DNA from: Methanosarcinaceae archaeon
Lineage (GTDB): Archaea; Halobacteriota; Methanosarcinia; Methanosarcinales; Methanosarcinaceae
Direction: 5' to 3'
Length of the DNA stretch: 5,928 nucleotides
NCBI GenBank assembly: GCA_020793555.1
Contig: DQIO01000173.1
Location: 1-5,928 of the forward strand
The translations under genes were made by a program, and so were the position numbers. The notes under the pieces were generated by a model that made no database searches, had not been told where the DNA came from, and worked only from the letters and a program-made list of their open reading frames with translations. Numbering within the stretch: position 1 is the stretch's first letter; each line of letters begins with the position of its first letter. Positions 4,600 to 5,928 of this stretch are shown piece by piece.

Positions 4600-5352
4600 A
4601 TGAGTATAACAATAGCAGTACATTCCTGCAAAGGTGGAACCGGTAAAACGAGCATTGCAGTAAATCTGGCAGGAGTTTATGCAGCTTCCGGCAAGGATGT
4701 ATGTCTTCTTGATTTAGATTCAAAAGCCCCTTATCTGTCCTCAATATTTAATGTCAGGTCAAAACAATGGATCAATGATGTTCTTTTTGGCAAATGCAAT
4801 GTTACGGATGTCATATATGACATATCCGATGAGATTGGAACAAAGGGCAAGTTATACTTAGGCTTATCAAATCCGAATATAATTGCTATTCGAGAGATAT
4901 CCAGCAAGGATCGCAAATGGCAGGCAAAAGCTCTCCAGATAATAATGGATGCAAAAAGAGATCTTATCTCCGCTGGCATGGATATTATTATACTGGACAC
5001 AGGTCCCGGTGTTGATTTTTCATCAATAAATGCTGTGGCTGTCACCGATTATGTGGTTATTGTAGTAAAACCAAACAAACCATGTATGGTGGGAACGGAG
5101 CAGGTCGTAAACGGTGTGTATAAATTATTGAATAAAAAATGTGGAATTGTTGAGAACATGTGTCATGAAACCCATTTCTTAAAACCACTATCCATTACTT
5201 TGTTTGATGTGCCCGTTCTTGCATCAATTCCATGCATGTGTGATGTTCAGCTAAAAACAGATACCGGAATATTGGCACTTGAAGAATCAAAACATACTTT
5301 TTCAGATTCAATATTCAAAATCGCAGATAAAATTCTGGAACAAACAGATTGA
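4600..5352 (+). CDS. ParA/MinD-like P-loop ATPase
   Basis: This encodes 250 residues, start ATG 4600 behind GAGG, stop TGA 5350-5352. The deviant Walker A SCKGGTGKTS (9-18) has both signature lysines, K11 and K16, as in ParA, MinD and Soj dimers. The switch regions follow: LLDLDSKAP (36-44, D40) and IIILDTGPG (129-137, D133). VVIVVKPNKP (152-161) and GIVENM (182-187) match the core beta strand and the Mrp/MinD base-binding segment. Family members dimerise with ATP and place DNA, complexes or membrane-bound factors by ATP-driven cycling. The C-terminus lacks an obvious MinD amphipathic membrane helix, so a cytoplasmic or nucleoid role is favoured. No ParB is adjacent. Cysteines are frequent (C10, C162, C181, C188, C212, C214). 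It has its own promoter and is convergent with a membrane-protein gene. Cargo is unknown; a chromosome, plasmid or protein positioner are all possible. Confidence 0.93.
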   Translation: MSITIAVHSCKGGTGKTSIAVNLAGVYAASGKDVCLLDLDSKAPYLSSIFNVRSKQWINDVLFGKCNVTDVIYDISDEIGTKGKLYLGLSNPNIIAIREISSKDRKWQAKALQIIMDAKRDLISAGMDIIILDTGPGVDFSSINAVAVTDYVVIVVKPNKPCMVGTEQVVNGVYKLLNKKCGIVENMCHETHFLKPLSITLFDVPVLASIPCMCDVQLKTDTGILALEESKHTFSDSIFKIADKILEQTD

Positions 5353-5471
5353 GAAAAACACCCCTTGTGGTCGAACGCAAGTTTGAAAGTTATTATTCTT
5401 ATTTGAAGCTTAAACTTTGACAACATCATTCTATGATTTATGCCCTAAGAACAAATGTGTTAACCACGAAT
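5353..5471. other. Convergent intergenic gap with two decayed repeat arms
   Basis: CTTGTGGT (5364-5371) and TTAACCACGAA (5460-5470) match the right and left arms of the hairpin repeat at 4355-4420 but in opposite order. Between them AAGTTT (5379-5384) pairs with AAACTT (5412-5417), a weak stem that could serve as terminator for either convergent gene. No ORF is supported here. Confidence 0.4.
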
Positions 5472-5888
5472 CTATTTTCTTTTCATTTCCTTCTCAAGTA
5501 ATGGCTTCACATCATTTATAGCATAATCCAACAAAATCTCTTTTTTGGTCTGTTCAATTTCATAATCGATTTCATCTGATTTCACCAGTATATTGTGAAG
5601 GACTGCAGCCAACATGAACATAATAAGTGCAGAAACAAATGCGAGTATAATGCGCTCAACCGGATAGATTAAAACAACCGATTCAAACAATTCTGCAGGT
5701 AAATCAAAAATGACTAAAGCTGATATACTTCCCACTAATTGATCAGAAAGAATTGCGACAAGGGATGTCAAGAACAAAAATATAAATGTATTCGCATTTT
5801 TGACTTTGTATATTTGTATAGCTGGTTTCGATAACTCACTTTCCGAATCATTTGTTTTATATTTTAGAAAAACACGATTATCCGACAT
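5472..5888 (-). CDS. Two-helix membrane protein with charged helical tail
   Basis: This encodes 138 residues, start ATG 5888, stop TAG 5472. A polar N-terminus (1-32) precedes two hydrophobic segments at about 33-62 (TFIFLFLTSLVAIL, then LVGSISALVIF) and 79-101 (RIILAFVSALIMFMLAAVL), separated by an acidic loop. Residues 103-138 form a highly charged probable helix (DEIDYEIEQTKKEILLDY, ending KEMKRK), likely cytoplasmic. No signal peptidase site, enzyme motif or known family is recognised. Its end-to-end placement with the ParA-like gene does not imply an operon, but a membrane protein with a coiled cytoplasmic tail is the kind of anchor a MinD/ParA-type ATPase could work with (inference). 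The start has no clear Shine-Dalgarno. Confidence 0.75.
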   Translation of the reverse strand: MSDNRVFLKYKTNDSESELSKPAIQIYKVKNANTFIFLFLTSLVAILSDQLVGSISALVIFDLPAELFESVVLIYPVERIILAFVSALIMFMLAAVLHNILVKSDEIDYEIEQTKKEILLDYAINDVKPLLEKEMKRK

Positions 5889-5916
5889 TATTCAATGTTT
5901 AGAAAAAAGATTTGTT

Positions 5917-5928
5917 CTCAAAATATAC
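5917..5928 (-). promoter_or_regulatory. TATA-like box of the two-helix membrane-protein gene
   Basis: On the minus strand the window edge begins GTATATTTTGAG. Its centre is about 36 bases before ATG 5888, predicting a short leader of about 10 bases. The sequence beyond the edge, including any BRE, is not visible. Confidence 0.4.

Overview
The window looks like an AT-rich stretch of archaeal, probably euryarchaeal, chromosome. Three things point that way. The Elp3 is a single-chain archaeal-type enzyme. Most promoters look like TATA boxes about 25 bases before a start rather than bacterial -35/-10 pairs. The small proteins (roadblock/LC7, winged-helix, ParA/MinD-like ATPase, Cys-rich V4R-like) are typical of methanogen-type accessory neighbourhoods. 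I cannot fix the genus. No tRNA, rRNA, CRISPR array, transposase or integrase is visible.

Layout, left to right. Positions 1-189 (+) hold the C-terminal end of a coiled-coil protein whose visible start is an exact 21-base, in-frame heptad repeat. Positions 190-473 hold no convincing gene, only a compact hairpin. Positions 1282-474 (-) form a two-gene unit: a 90-residue three-helix membrane protein, then a 171-residue Cys-rich protein ending in a V4R/ATC-hydrolase-like signature, 20 bases apart. Positions 1283-1609 are the busiest non-coding part. They contain a probable 26-residue micro-gene on the minus strand with a perfect Shine-Dalgarno inside a hairpin, three nearby DNA dyads, and the TATA box of a probably leaderless elp3. 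Positions 1610-3262 (+) are elp3, a full-length radical-SAM/GNAT tRNA U34-modifying enzyme.

Positions 3263-3343 hold a convergent terminator-like structure. A stand-alone roadblock/LC7 protein (3709-3344, -) faces away from a winged-helix regulator (3938-4300, +). Their shared promoter region carries a perfect 13-base inverted repeat placed at matching distances relative to each gene's TATA-like box. A hairpin repeat of the AACCACGAAGAG kind follows. Next come a ParA/MinD-like ATPase with its own strong TATA box (4600-5352, +) and, convergent to it, a 138-residue two-helix membrane protein with a charged helical tail (5888-5472, -).

Elp3 acts alone in tRNA wobble-base modification. The right half (roadblock, winged helix, ParA-like ATPase, membrane protein) could be a small localisation or signalling module. 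That reading rests on gene order and the shared 13-base repeat and is inference. The membrane plus Cys-rich pair may be a sensor unit, also inference.
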